Origin: Anadara kagoshimensis
Taxonomy: Eukaryota > Mollusca > Bivalvia > Arcoida > Arcidae
DNA length: 64,000 nucleotides
NCBI GenBank assembly: GCA_021292105.1
Contig: CM037865.1
Location: 22,423,928-22,487,927, forward strand
Direction of reading: 5' to 3'
In this document: piece after piece, positions 33,801 to 44,654 of the stretch
Layout: every line of letters begins with the position of its first letter
Numbering within the stretch: position 1 is the stretch's first letter
Notes under the pieces: model-generated
Seen by the model: the letters and a program-made list of their open reading frames with translations, nothing else
Database searches by the model: none
What the model was told of the DNA's origin: nothing
Made by a program: the position numbers and the translations under genes

Positions 33801-36800
33801 TAATCCCAAAACATGCATATAAAGAACATATGTCTGGACCTGTAACATGTCTTGTTACAGTGTTTTAACCCCTTTGTCAAAAAGATTTCACTCAAATCAA
33901 GGCAATACGTTCATGAATAGTGGAATAAACATGGGAGTGTTCAGAAAAAACAATTTTTGGCAAGATAACTAATAAACTGTTTCAAGTCTTCTAAAAGTTG
34001 TTAGATCGTTTGCTGAAGGTGGATAGTATTCTTATAACACTCTGGTTTCATCCAAAATGTTAGAAACATAAGAAGGCCATGAGGTCCTGGGTGCTCATCT
34101 GAGAATAAATTGAATTCTGCACATTTTTCCAATAATGTTATTTACAGAGGGTTAACAGAGTTCTTCAATAGTTTGATGAAATGAACACCTTTTTATAATT
34201 GGTCTAGTTGACCAGAGGTTCAACAATGTTTTTCTATGATTTGACCTAGTGACCAACATATTGGCCAACATGACCCATATACATACTTGACATAGATTTG
34301 GTCATGAAGATTATTCTGGGCAAATTTTATGAAGATTGGATGAAAAATGTGGTGTCTAAAAGGTTGACAAGATTCTGCTATGATTTGACCTAGTGACCAA
34401 CTTATTGACCAAAGATAACCCATAAACACACTTTACATAGATTTGGTAATGAAGCTTGGATGAAAAATGTGTTTTTTCTATGATTTGACCTAGTGACCTA
34501 CTTATTGACCAAAGATAACCAATATACAAAATTTAACTAGATTTTGTCAATAAGATCATTCAGAGCATAATATATGAAGATTGGATGAAAATTACGGATT
34601 CTAGAGTGTTAACAAAATTTTTCTATGATTTAACCTAGTGACCTACTTATTGGCCAAATATGACCCATATACACACTTGGCATAGATTTGGTCATGATAA
34701 TCATTCTGGGCAAGTTCATGAAAAATATTGTGTCTTGAGAATTAACAAAGTTTTTCTATGATTTGACCTAGTGACCTACTTATTGACCAAAGATGGCCCA
34801 TATAGGAAATTTGACTAGATTTGGCCGAGAAGATCATTCAGAGAATGTTATATGAAGATTGAACGGAAAAATATGGACTCTAGGGTGTTAACAAGGTTTT
34901 TCTATGGTTCAACCTCTTGACCTACTTGTTAATCCTACATGACCCATATATGAACTTGACATAGAATTTTTGTCATTAAGATTATGCTGGGCAAGAATGA
35001 TAAAAATGAACTTAAACTGTGGCCTCTAGACTGTTAACAAGGTTCTTCTGTGATTTGACCTAGTTACTTATTTACTGATCATTACCCCAATAGGAACTTA
35101 AGCTAGCTATTGTCATGAAAACAAATTATATGAGGATTAGATAAAAAACATGGCCACTAGAGTGTTAACAAGGTTTTTCTATGATTGACCTAGTGACCTA
35201 TTATTAATCCTACATGACCCATATATGAACTTGACCTTGCCTTTGTCATGAAGCTTATTCTGAACAAGTTTGACGAAGATTGAACTTTTCAATGACAAGT
35301 TGAAGCATGATGTACGATGCATGACACAAGACGGACAATGGACAAACACTGATCACAATAGCTAATGAAAAGCTTGATAAGGTATTTATCCATTCTTAGG
35401 GTATTTCTGGAGCATATAAGTCAAGAATCAAAATATAGGTCAACAAATGAAATATAGGTCTTGACGTACTTCAATGATACCTCGGAGATTAGTAATAATG
35501 TTGACGGAAACACTCTGATTAAATCAAAACCCAAAGGTGTTATAAGAAAAATATATATCTATATAAATTTACTTCAGATTCAATTATCCCAGGGGATTAT
35601 TTCATTACCAATAAGTAATTCAATAAGTTAAGTTGAAATATGTTGTTTGGGATTTAATATGATTATTCCCTTTGTTATTCAATTAAAAAGAGCAGTCACT
35701 TTGAGTTTGTCAATTAAATCCCAATTTTCAACACATTTTGGTTTATTTTTAGACAGATATCTCTTTTTATATAAAAATTAGTTTAGATCAAGGGACAACC
35801 AAAGTGTTAATTTTTTGGCTCTCATAAGGAGATATACGTCATAGCTAATTGAATTCAAACAAAAAGCCTCAGCAGCAGCAGAATCTCCAAACAAAAAAAA
35901 AAGTTTTTAAAATGTTCCTTGAACCTTTGCAAAGTAAATTATAATTCAAAATGACTTTAAAAATTTTAAAATCACAATTGCTATTTACAGTAAAATTTTT
36001 CTTTGACTTTTGAAAAGTAATATGTAATTGAAAATGAGTTTAAAAATTTTGAAATCACAATTGCTACTTAAAATTTTTCTTTGACTTTTGAAAAGTAAAA
36101 TGTAATTGAAAATGAGTTTAAAATTTTAAAATCACAATTGCTACTTAAAATTTTTCTTTGACTTTTGAAAAGTAAAATGTAATTGAAAATGAGTTTAAAA
36201 TTTTAAAATCACAATTGCTACTTAAAAATTTTTCTTCAACTTTAGAAAAGTAAAATGTAATCGAAAATGAGTTTCAAAATTTTAAAATCACAATTGCTAT
36301 TTTAAACTTTCCTTTGACTCTTAAGAAGTAAAGAGTAATTGAAAATGAGATTAAAAATTTCAAAATCAGGATTGCAATTTAAACTTTTTTTCTTGAACTT
36401 TTGAATCCAAAGGTAAAGTATAATTGAAAATGAGATTAAAAATTTTTATGCCAATTTAAAAATTTTCTGAATACTTTGAAAAGTCAAATGTAATTGAAAA
36501 TGAGATTAAAAATTTTGAAATCACAATGACTAAAGAGTTTCTAATTAAATAATCAATCTCAATTTTCAAGATTTTCATGTCACAATGAATAAAATTGGAA
36601 TTTGATTATGGTGCCACAAAGGTAGGAGGAAGAGACAAATCAAGAATCAAGAAGAAAACATGGCTAAATCTTATTATCTTAAACTCCATAGGAAATTAAA
36701 ATCATTCGACATAGTTAAAGTTTGAGATCAAAAGAGTTTCATTTGATAATCAAAGGAAACCTAAATCATCGTAATGATTTTGTTTTGCCAAATAAGAAAC

Positions 36801-39800
36801 AACTCATTCCCGATTTTCAAAAAGTTTGGCTTAATTATCAGGAAATTGGAGATTTCCGAGATGAACAGATTTCACTTTGTACTCATTCTTTGAATTTTGA
36901 CTTAAATTTAGATGATGATTATTCTTAGTAGAGTTTGTACAAGCCTTTCTGATTTTCTTTGTACTAGCAACTTCATTGAGTTAATAGTAAAGTAATAGTC
37001 ATCTCTTTAGTCTTAGGTAAATTATATCAAAGTTAAATTAAATTCTAGAGGAAACAAATTAGGATTTCTGCCAGTAAGAACTTTTTGTGATTTACACTTA
37101 TGTTTAAAAGGGCCATAACTCTCAGGAAAGTGAGCAAACAAACATACTTGTCAAGTCTCACCTGTCAGTGTCTGGATGGATGGAAGGATTGAAGGACAGA
37201 CAGAAATTCAAATTTAATACCACACTCTTTCTATGACAGGTGGGGGGGGGGGGGGGGGGGGTGGGGTAAAAATCAAATATCATTGTGGCACCTGATATAC
37301 ATATTATACATATTTTTAGTTTTTACCACAACACCATTACGGCTCTCAAATAATTAATTTATTAACCAAAATTTTGATTTTAATCAACAAAGTTCATTGA
37401 AATAATTTCCTGGATGGAAACTGATATTAATTCCCTACATGAAATGAAAATTGATAAACGATAGTTTTAAAAACATCCAGTATAATCCAAACATCAATAT
37501 CCGTAAAAATTAACGAGAAAATGTCATTCTTCATATAGGCAATCAATAAACTTGACAACGTCTAATAACAATATAATTTCAAAACAAAGTTTTTTAGGTT
37601 TTGAGTTTCTTAAACTGCTTATAAATTTCAATTCTTAATTTGTAAAACAAAATTCTAAAGCTTTTATATGTTTTTTAAATAATTCATTCTACATACCAAC
37701 AATTAAAAAAATTTTAAAAATTCAATTTCAATGATATTTCAATCAGTTGGTTTTTTTTAAGATTTTCTGAAACTGCCTATAAATTTTAATTTTTTATTTG
37801 TAAAACAAATTGTAAAGCTTTGACATTGTGTTCCTAGTACATCACTCTTCATACAGTCATTCAATTAACTAGCTGCCAATGCCGTTTCAAAAAAAATTGT
37901 CTTTGTTTTTTGAGCGATTCTATAACTGCTTATAAATTTCAATTCTGAATTTGCAAAACAAATTCTAAAGCTTTTATATGACTTTCTAAATATTTCATGC
38001 TTCATGCTAGCAATTAAAAGCTTAAATTTCAGAGCTCAGTCTAATAAAAAATTTTTTTGTTTTGAGAATATCTGAAACTGCCTATAAATTTTAATTCTTT
38101 ATTTGTAAAACAAATTCTAAAGGTTTGATATTGTTTTCTAAATATCCTAGTGTAATTAATGAAGTTGTTACTCAGAACTTCATTGATTTAACTTCGTTAA
38201 AATTTTCAAAAACAAATTAACAACAATCTTACTGGGCTATTTATCAAAATTAAGTTTCTTATTAATGGAATTTTAGAGATTTTATATTTCTAATCAAAAT
38301 TCAATACCTGGATTAAAGTTATTTTATAAAATGGCTTAAATTCACTATGACAACGCTGAATATGAGCAAATGACAATGGGAGACTTTATATGAGAGACTA
38401 CCTGGATGAACATTTCCAATATTCAAATTTCTGCTGAGCTTGTTTTTCTCAGTGCAAAAGGGAACATATAGTCAGTCACTTGTGGTAAAGCATACTTTGT
38501 GACATAATGAAGAATGACTAAATCAGAATTTTCAAAATTCAAAATGGAGGTGCTAAAGGTTTTTTTCTTTTTAATGTTCATTTTTTAGAACTCTTTTTTT
38601 TTTGGCAGTAGTAGGGGCATCTAGTCACTAGTAGTTAAGAGCACTTTGTGACATACATACTAGTACTTAAGACTTGATAAATACTGACTACATGAACATC
38701 TCCAATCAAACCATATTTGAAAGTTTTGGCTAATCAATCTTTTAAGTTTATTCTTCAGAACCCTTTCTTTGGCAGTGTATCAGTGTTAGAGGGTATCTAG
38801 TCATTAGTAGTAAAGATCACTTTGTGACATACTGAAGACTTTATAAGATGATTATCGACTGAATGAACATCTCCAATAAAATCAGAGATTTAAAAGGTTT
38901 TGGCTGACATTTTGTGGCATGTTTTGCAAAGCTTATTTTTTATAGCCCTTTCTTTCTCAGTACTGAGGGGATCTAGTCAACTGTGGTCAAGGGCACTTTA
39001 AGCCACATGGAAGTCCTCATATGATAAAAGACTGACTAGATGAACATCTCCAACCAAACAATGGAGATCTTATACATTTTGGCTGATTTTTTGTAGCATG
39101 TTTTACCAAGCTCATTTCCAGAACTCTTTTGTTCTCAGAGCTTATGCTAGGGGAAACCTAGTTACTTGTGGTAAAATGCATTTTGTGTAATATCAAAAGT
39201 TTCATATGACAAAGACTGATAAGATCAACATCTCCAATTAAACTGGAGATTAGTAAGGTAATGGTCTTTTAAATCCAATGACAATATCCCAAGCTACATT
39301 AAGACATGATATGAGAACACTTCTGACAATATCAAGATGGCCATAGATAGGACATGTACTAAGAAAGCCAATTAGTAATATTACTAGAGTTACCATCAGA
39401 TGGACGCCTGAAGGGAAAAAGGAAACATGGTAGACCCAAAATCATCTGGAGGAGAACTGTGGAGAAAGAAATGAAAGAACATTTAACTAACTTTGGGAGA
39501 ACTGGAGAAGATGGCACAAGACAGAGACAGGTGGAAAACTTTAGTCCTTGCCCTATGTGCCTCTGGAACATTATGACATGTTTGCGATGAGATTCTCATT
39601 TCAAAAACAGGTTTTATACAATTTGATTTCATCTGTGTAAGCACAGTTTGACTTTTGTTTGACTTTTGTATTCCACTATATGCAACACATCACTAGATTT
39701 CACTGGTACTTTAGGGGTCAATCTAACATATTTGGTAATTTTTTCCATCCTTTATTTAGTAGAAATTTGAGGCAAACAAAATCTCTGAAGTAATAAAAGC

Positions 39801-41017
39801 ACTGATGTTAGGGTGATTTCTACTATAACTTTATGATGCTGTACGCAATAACATATTACCATGGTAACCTATTTTTCTCAGTCCCTAAGGGGTCATTATT
39901 AAACTCATAACTTGAATGCAATGCACTATGCTGAACTTACATGATAAATATATCGGAATATGAATATTAGATTCAAATTAATTTTCCATAGTTAATAACA
40001 CATTTAGATTCAACTTAATAGCCTTAGCTGGCATTGCATCTAGATGAACTATCATAAACTAAAAATGTCTGGTCGTCAGGTTCCTGGTAGGGGAAAAGGG
40101 GGAGGGGGGGTTGAGCAGAGGGTAAATAACACTCGCTCATAACAAGGGCTACAGAAACAAAGACAATTTTTATTGGCCTATCAGTGTTCAATCTAGAAGA
40201 ACCCCTTGCACAATTGACCCAAGAATTATCGGTTGGTCCCACAGAAATACCATTTGTGGTCCCATCTTTTAGCCAAGAACTAAGTAATAAATAACCGAGT
40301 TCTACCTCTTTGATGTCAAAAAATCTGTATGAGACACAATGACTTCCCATAATGCATCTAAGTGTTAATATCACTTTAATATCCCCGTTATATTAAAAGT
40401 TATGGCGACAACACTACAGTGCAGCAAAGTTTGCTAGCATATATACCATGTGATACCCCAAAAGATTTGTGCAGACAAACTATTTTCATTGGATATTTAA
40501 TCACTTGAGTTTACAATTTCTTATAAAAAATGGTATTCAAGAATTTGCAACTTAAAGCTAAATTTCCAAAATGTTCCACAAAAACTTTAAGGAGTTAATT
40601 AATTGATTGTAATGTAAGTGGTATATGCTAGAGAACCCCAATATTCAATCTTTATAGTCTTATGACCAGATTTTCTCATACTATATCCATGGAGTTTATA
40701 TCACTTGGATATTCCTTTTACAAAGCACAGTGTCTTCCACTGTGTAAGTTAAAATCCCACTCACCACAGATCATTGTGTGAGAAAGTTTGTTAGTTTGCT
40801 TGTCAAAGGTTGGTCTATTTCTCCAGGCACTCTCTGGTTTCCTCCACCATTCTAGATCTGATTGTCTATATAAAACTATTATTAAATTTCACTAACCAGA
40901 AGCTCCTGTGATGTCCATAGCCTTTAAGTTTCTTGCTTTCACCACAGTAAATGTTAGTCTACCAGCCGTTGGTAAATAACACAGGGACACCATTAACTCG
41001 CCGAGATCAAACTTCTC
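29330..41017 (-). CDS. Synaptotagmin (SYT3/6/9/10-like), last three exons (C2B domain and C terminus)
   Basis: Minus-strand exons in order: 41017-40897, 33207-33036, 29552-29330 (stop TGA 29332-29330). They join in phase to 171 residues. Introns have AG/GT borders (TAG|GAGAAG, TCTG|GTTAGT, CAG|ATCCC, ACAG|GTGTG, TTAG|AATTGG). Residues 1-40 give [20 protein letters not shown] and [10 protein letters not shown]; 41-98 give DPYVKVSL, polybasic KRIKKRKT and [10 protein letters not shown]; 99 onward IGSNEVMG and GRDHWFEML. This is a C2B domain, the Ca2+/phospholipid-binding module of vesicle-fusion sensors. Ca2+ ligands: D35, D41, D95 and D97 present; the fifth position is E103, as in SYT3/6/9/10. 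The usual WHxL near the end is WYTL. The transmembrane segment and C2A are not recognised in the window, so the gene is 5'-partial. Exact paralogue is uncertain. Confidence 0.9.
29638..29760 (-). repeat. G-run and a partial MITE-P1 in the last synaptotagmin intron
   Basis: G-rich run 29638-29659, then GTGTGGTGATAAACGAGGTA, ending GGGGTTTTACTGCA (right end of MITE-P1). The left half of the element is missing. Confidence 0.65.
30028..30070 (+). repeat. (GATT)n microsatellite
   Basis: About ten uninterrupted GATT units. Confidence 0.95.
30096..30560. mobile_element. CACCTGA-ended element with a MITE-A inserted
   Basis: Left end ACAAGAGGCCTATGGACCTA then ATCGCTCACCTGAA; right end GGTTCAGGTGAGCTAAAAAC, complementary over the TCACCTGAA/TTCAGGTGA core. 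MITE-A occupies 30227-30449. From general knowledge this element type is abundant in molluscs; its class is not settled here. Confidence 0.6.
30227..30449. mobile_element. MITE-A copy, nested
   Basis: AAAACAATATTGACCTGTCT then GTTTGACCTTTCATTAGGAA on the left; AGGTCAAGCAGACAGGTCAA then AGTTGTTTACCTATA on the right. Confidence 0.8.
30826..30879 (+). repeat. (GT)n followed by poly(G)
   Basis: About 16 GT units (30826-30858), then about 21 G. A strong potential Z-DNA/G4 tract. Confidence 0.95.
31125..31316 (+). repeat. Diverged MITE-P2-like copy
   Basis: GTGAAACCTACTTCAGCAAC then CACCTCTATATTTAAGACC, TATCACCTGTCTATAAAGTC, ending GTCTTTATATAAAGATTATACTG. Same layout as P2 but different interior; related to the repeat at 28010-28850. 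Confidence 0.5.
31556..31790. mobile_element. MITE-A copy
   Basis: TCAAACAACAATGACCCATC then CACTTGACCTTTCATTAGG on the left; AAAGGTCAAACAGACAGGTC then AATAGTGTTTGCC on the right. Confidence 0.75.
32466..32643 (+). mobile_element. MITE-P2 copy, well preserved
   Basis: TA CAGTCCAACCTGCCTTAAAT on the left; GGCCTTTAAAGACAGGTTTC then ACTG TA on the right. TA duplication at 32464-32465 and 32644-32645. Confidence 0.85.
33545..33790 (-). mobile_element. SINE-B with tRNA-like head
   Basis: On the minus strand: GGACATGACCAAGTGGTACT (A box region, Leu/Ser-like), then ATGGGTTCGAACCTGACTCA (B box), then a body ending near 33545. It lies just upstream of a synaptotagmin exon, in the intron. Confidence 0.6.
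33870..33985 (-). repeat. SINE-B fragment
   Basis: GATTTCACTCAAATCAAGGC then GAGTGTTCAGAAAAAACAAT, a degenerate internal part of SINE-B. Confidence 0.4.
34060..35375 (+). repeat. Mollusc-type element with eight tandem units of about 140 bp
   Basis: Starts AAGAAGGCCATGAGGTCCTG then GGTGCTCATCTGAGAA. The unit core TTTCTATGATTTGACCTAGT then GACCTACTT recurs near 34232, 34375, 34474, 34620, 34755, 34899, 35046 and 35178, with ACCCATATA...ACTTGACATAGATTTGG and GAAGATTGGATGAAAA between. Ends GACGGACAATGGACAAACAC then TGATCACAATAGCT. Translation has no conserved frame. Confidence 0.8.
35915..36545 (+). repeat. Tandem array, about 75-bp unit, eight to nine copies
   Basis: Unit: TTTCTTTGACTTTTGAAAAG, TAAAATGTAATTGAAAATGA, GTTTAAAATTTTAAAATCAC, AATTGCTACTTAAA. 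The middle copies are near identical; the edge copies are worn. Confidence 0.9.
36546..36960. other. Intronic DNA, no recognised feature
   Basis: A 68-codon plus-strand open frame (36722-36928) starts with TTG, has no upstream splice acceptor of note and no family resemblance, so it is taken as chance. Confidence 0.3.
37080..37266 (+). repeat. Interspersed repeat ending in a G-run
   Basis: AAAAGGGCCATAACTCTCAG, GTCTGGATGGATGGAAGGAT, GGACAGACAGAAATTC, then G-run 37242-37260. This is the reverse layout of the hairpin repeat at 6945. Confidence 0.5.
37590..38130 (+). repeat. Tandem array, about 155-bp unit, about 3.5 copies
   Basis: Unit core CTGAAACTGCCTATAAATTT then TAATTCTTTATTTGTAAAAC then AAATTCTAAAGC near 37610, 37768, 37925 and 38070. 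Confidence 0.8.
38370..39265 (+). repeat. Tandem array, 180-200 bp unit, five copies
   Basis: Recurring landmarks: ACTACATGAACATCTCCAAT, AGAACCCTTTCTTTGGCAGT, TCTAGTCACTAGTAGTTAAG and CACTTTGTGACATACTGAAG. Copies are 70-85 percent alike by eye. Confidence 0.8.
39290..39582 (+). pseudogene. C-terminal end of a LINE ORF2 (degraded)
   Basis: Plus-strand frames read [19 protein letters not shown], then [20 protein letters not shown], then after a frameshift [20 protein letters not shown] ending at TGA. This RKRGRPK-x-WRR and DRDRW order is the usual tail of non-LTR retrotransposon polyproteins in invertebrates. No reverse-transcriptase core lies upstream, only the tandem array, so it is a 5'-truncated dead copy. 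Confidence 0.75.
40090..40375 (+). repeat. Possible tRNA-derived SINE head
   Basis: GTTGAGCAGAGGGTAAATAA then CACTCGCTCATAACAAGGGC resembles an A-box region; GTGTTCAATCTAGAAG resembles a degenerate B box. A 116-codon minus-strand open frame over it has no family resemblance and is judged spurious. Confidence 0.3.
40735..40890 (+). mobile_element. SINE-B copy next to the C2B exon
   Basis: CCACTGTGTAAGTTAAAATC then TCTCTGGTTTCCTCCACCAT then CTAGATCTGATTGTCTATAT. It ends about 10 bases from the synaptotagmin splice donor (40896). Confidence 0.65.
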
Positions 41018-41069
41018 CTACAACAGAACATAAATAAAATGTATTAACTTCACACAATCAACTAAACTA

Positions 41070-41372
41070 CAGTAAAACATCAATTTGATACCACTATCAG
41101 TGGCCAAGTGGTCTAAAGTGCACACTTACTTACACAGTGCTTATCACCTATTAGGTTCGAATCCCACTTAGGACAGATCCTAGTGTGGTGTCAGTTTTCT
41201 TTCCAAAAGTTGGTAGTTTTCTGTGAGCACTCTGATTTCCTCCACCATCTTTAAACTGACCACCTTGATATTAATTTTAAAAAAACTTCATTTGTTCATT
41301 GTTCAGTCTAATTTTTGCATTTTAAAGAAGTTTGACAATAAATTAAGAGAGATTTATAAAAAAAAAAATATA
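41070..41372. mobile_element. MITE-P1 split by a SINE-B
   Basis: TA CAGTAAAACATCAATTTGAT then ACCAC is a P1 left end. At about 41095 a SINE-B head starts (AGTGGCCAAGTGGTCTAAAG, B box GGTTCGAATCCC) and runs to about 41275. P1-like sequence resumes with CATTTGTTCATTGTTCAGTC. Confidence 0.65.
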
Positions 41373-41650
41373 TGACATAATAACTAATTAAATTGGTTTT
41401 TATAATGTCAACAAAGGCATAATAAACATATCTAAAACAAAACAATACTTTCATAATTAAAATTTCTTTTAAATAATTGAAAACTTGCCTGCCTTGAATA
41501 AACCTCTCTATATATAGAAATGATAAAATAACTGATTAAATTCTAGAACAAACATTGTTTTTATGATGTCAACAAAGGCATAATAAACATATCCAAAACA
41601 AAGCAATACTTTCAGAATTTCAATTTCTTTTAAATAATTGAAAATTTAAT
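41373..41650 (+). repeat. 170-bp tandem duplication
   Basis: ATAATGTCAACAAAGGCATA then ATAAACATATCTAAAACAAA and TTTCTTTTAAATAATTGAAA occur twice (about 41402 and 41560). Confidence 0.8.
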
Positions 41651-41794
41651 TTGATGCCACAGAGAGACACAATTGATTTCATAACAATTTATACAAACAC
41701 ATACATTTATTGTTGAAATTGAAAACGATCTAAATCTGAAACTGTAGGAGAGGTTTAATAAAGCATTACGCAAATACATAAAAATCTCAATTCA

Positions 41795-42562
41795 TCGCCA
41801 CCAATTAGTCAGACATTTTAAGGGTGGGTTGTTGGTTTGTTGTAGTATTTTTTGTTAGTTATCATCGCTTTAGCAATTGACCGATCGCCAGCCATGCCCA
41901 CAATGTTCCGACAAAGGCCCCAGCATGCTTGAGTTAGACGCAAAAAAAAAATGAAAACTTGGCTTGAATTGTGCCATTTAATGACGTCACTGACACTAGT
42001 ATGTCATTAGTTGCTGTGACGCTGCTTTGGTACTGTGATGACGGCCACTGTCGGAACAAAATAGGCAAGGCCGGCGAAATGTCAATTTTTCAGTAATTTG
42101 TGACAAAATCAAATTGATTTATCTCTAAGGATTAATCTAAGAATAGTTTCTTTTATGCATGAAATATGCGTGTGTTTTATGGTCTGTATTGTACTAGCCT
42201 GCACATTGGGTCACTTTAGGTGCCAGTTCAAAATTCAGTCCCCTGTAGAGAAGCATCCCACTCCCAGGGTGCATCAATTTTGATACTCTGTTTCAATAAT
42301 GAGTACCAGGCAAAGAATCAGCATGTCGAATATATTGCAAGACCTTACTGGTGTTGGAACCATCAACATCCTGGTGTTGAGGCAGAGACTCTTCCACTAA
42401 GCCAAGGAGGCAGGCAACATTATAAAGGGGTGTGGCTATAGAATAAAGTGATATTAGTAAAGAAAAACTTTAAAGAAATAGACTTTGGGATGTCAAATTA
42501 CTGTGTGGTAATAAGCAAGATGGCAAAGTTATCAAGGCACATTAAATCAAGGTCTTACTGTA
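41795..42562. mobile_element. MITE-P1 interrupted by a fold-back element and a SINE
   Basis: Left part ATCTCAATTCATCGCCACCA; right part GATGTCAAATTACTGTGTGG to AAATCAAGGTCTTACTG TA. Between them is a fold-back element (arms 41874-41920 and 42042-42088, sharing TGTTCCGACA/TGTCGGAACA) and a tRNA-like piece (42215-42415, minus strand CTCCTTGGCTTAGTGGAAGA). Confidence 0.6.
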
Positions 42563-43457
42563 TTGTAAGCATAAGTTGTTTATAAGTTGACTTTGAGGAC
42601 TTTCTGCATTGTCATGGTAACAAATACCAAGAGGTGATTGGCCGATTCAGTCGAAAAAAGCCAGGGCCTATTTTGCAGCGGACCATTTTTGGACCCAAAC
42701 ATTATTTTCTACATTAAAATAAATTCCCATAACTCATATATATTCTTCATAACCATGATATAACGAACTCGTGTCATTTAAAAGGAGACCTGGGACCTAT
42801 ATTGGACCAAACAAAAATTGGGGGCTGGGGCGACTTATTTTTTCAAGGTTGCTTGCAACTTAAGACACAATCTAGTTAATTTATTGAGTTTGATGCTAAA
42901 ACACCATCCATCTTTGTTTTTATACTTTTATACTGTCATGATACCATTAACTCTATGTCTACATTTACCAGATTTGTAATACTTCCAATTTAAATTTGAA
43001 GCAGCAGGATAATTTGACTAGCCTTTTCTGTATCTTTACAATATTTTTAGGATAATGGATTTTAAATACAAATTTTCTTTGATGGTAAATTATGTGGAAG
43101 AAATTCTCCATTAGTCTGTTAAGGAGAAAATAATTTTGTCTACAAAGTGGTTTCAGCTAACAGAATTTAATGATTCCAAAACCCCGTCGGGTTTTAACAT
43201 TTAACAACAATCTTATTTTCTTAAATATTTTTGCTGTGAATTGAATGCAGGAAACAGACTATTTTTTTATTTATTTATTTTCTTTGGCTATAAGGTATAT
43301 TATTGTTCCCGTGACATACAAGTGCAATTGCATTATCCAGAATGCATGACAGAATTCAGATTAGACAAGTATTAAAATCTAAAATTTGTTATTGCAAATT
43401 GAATAAAAATGAATCTTTCAAAAACTGGTTGGTTTTTTTTAAAATTTAATTTTAAAA
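42563..43457. other. No feature recognised
   Basis: AT-rich single-copy-looking DNA. No C2A or transmembrane exon of synaptotagmin could be read on the minus strand. Confidence 0.3.
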
Positions 43458-44290
43458 ATTAACAAGAGGTTCATGGGCTTTAACGCTCATCTGAGGGTAT
43501 GAACATATCTCATACAGAGATTCAATGATCAATTACATTAATTAAAGAGAATGTCCATTTTTTAACCAGTTAAGGCAAATTATTTTCAAGAATTTTTGCA
43601 AATTAATAATAACTTGTCCTAAGAATTCTAAAATAAATTAGAAATAAACCCATTGGTGACAGTTTGATAACATATTTAGATAAAACATGAAATATATGTG
43701 AAATGTTCTTGACTGAAACATAACACCCCACACAATTAATCTTGTTTCATTTCTTTTTGTTGTGGCTTGCTTTTTTCTTTAATGTTGCACAAATTTAAAG
43801 ACAAGTACCTATTTTGCAAAGGGCAATAACTGGGAAAGTGAGGTTATGTGCTCAGGAATCACCTCCTGATTGTTGTGACTTGCTTTTTTTCTTCTGTGTT
43901 GCAAAATTTAATGCCATGTACTTAACTTGCAAAGGGCAATAATTCTTTAATTACACAAAAAAGAGTTATGGTTCTTGTGCACTGCACCTATATCCATTAA
44001 GCCCTTTCTATCTATGAAGTTTCATGTTGATGCCTCTTAAAGGAGTTGAGTTATGCTTCAGACAAAGTGTAAGAATGAAAAAGGGGCAATAACTCTTAAA
44101 TTGTGCAAGAAAGAGTTGTGGTTCCTAGGTGCAGAACTTCTACTCATTAAGTTCTATCTACCTATGAAATTTCATGTTGATACCTCTTAAAGGTTTTGAG
44201 TTACGCTCCAGACAAAATTATGATGAATGGACACATGGACGCACAGGATGAATGAACAAAGCAGCAACTATATGCTCTCTATTCGGGTAC
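43458..44290 (+). repeat. Mollusc-type element with three GGCAATAACT units
   Basis: Left end ACAAGAGGTTCATGGGCTTT then AACGCTCATCTGAG. Units of 110-170 bp carry GCAAAGGGCAATAACT, AAGAGTTATGGTTCTTGTGC and AAGTTTCATGTTGATGCCTC, the last two in near-identical order (about 43960 and 44110). Ends with ACACATGGACGCACAGGATG. Confidence 0.7.
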
Positions 44291-44489
44291 CATAAATAAT
44301 ATCCTGTGGAAAAAATGTTTTATATTTGTAGGGCTTTTAGATGATATGACATTTTTATTTTAAAAGTATTGAGTTCACAGAAAATGAATTTCTTAAGAAC
44401 GTGAAATCAGATAACACCTAGATACTGCTGGAAAAGTTGATTAGAATGTTATTATACAGTTACAAATTAAAGATTAATTGTTCTGTACC

Positions 44490-44640
44490 AAGATAGTTCT
44501 GAGATTATGAAAGAAACCAACTTGTCAGGGGAATTCAAATCATGAACCTTCAACAAGTGGACTTAAAAAACTTTCTAACATAAGAATCTACCTGATTGGA
44601 ATCTGAGCATCAGATCAAGGTGGCAAGATTGAGGCATAGT
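44490..44640 (-). repeat. Degenerate SINE-B
   Basis: GTTCTGAGATTATGAAAGAA, CCAACTTGTCAGGGGAATTC, AACATAAGAATCTACCTGAT: internal SINE-B pieces in reverse order. Confidence 0.4.
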
Positions 44641-44654
44641 TATCCATACTGCTT

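Noticed and set aside
36722..36928. 68-codon plus-strand frame as a gene
   Set aside because: It begins with TTG, lies in a synaptotagmin intron on the opposite strand, and shows no motif.
40024..40374. 116-codon minus-strand frame as an extra synaptotagmin exon
   Set aside because: No resemblance to synaptotagmin or other families, no suitable splice sites, and it lies in the C2B intron over a probable SINE.
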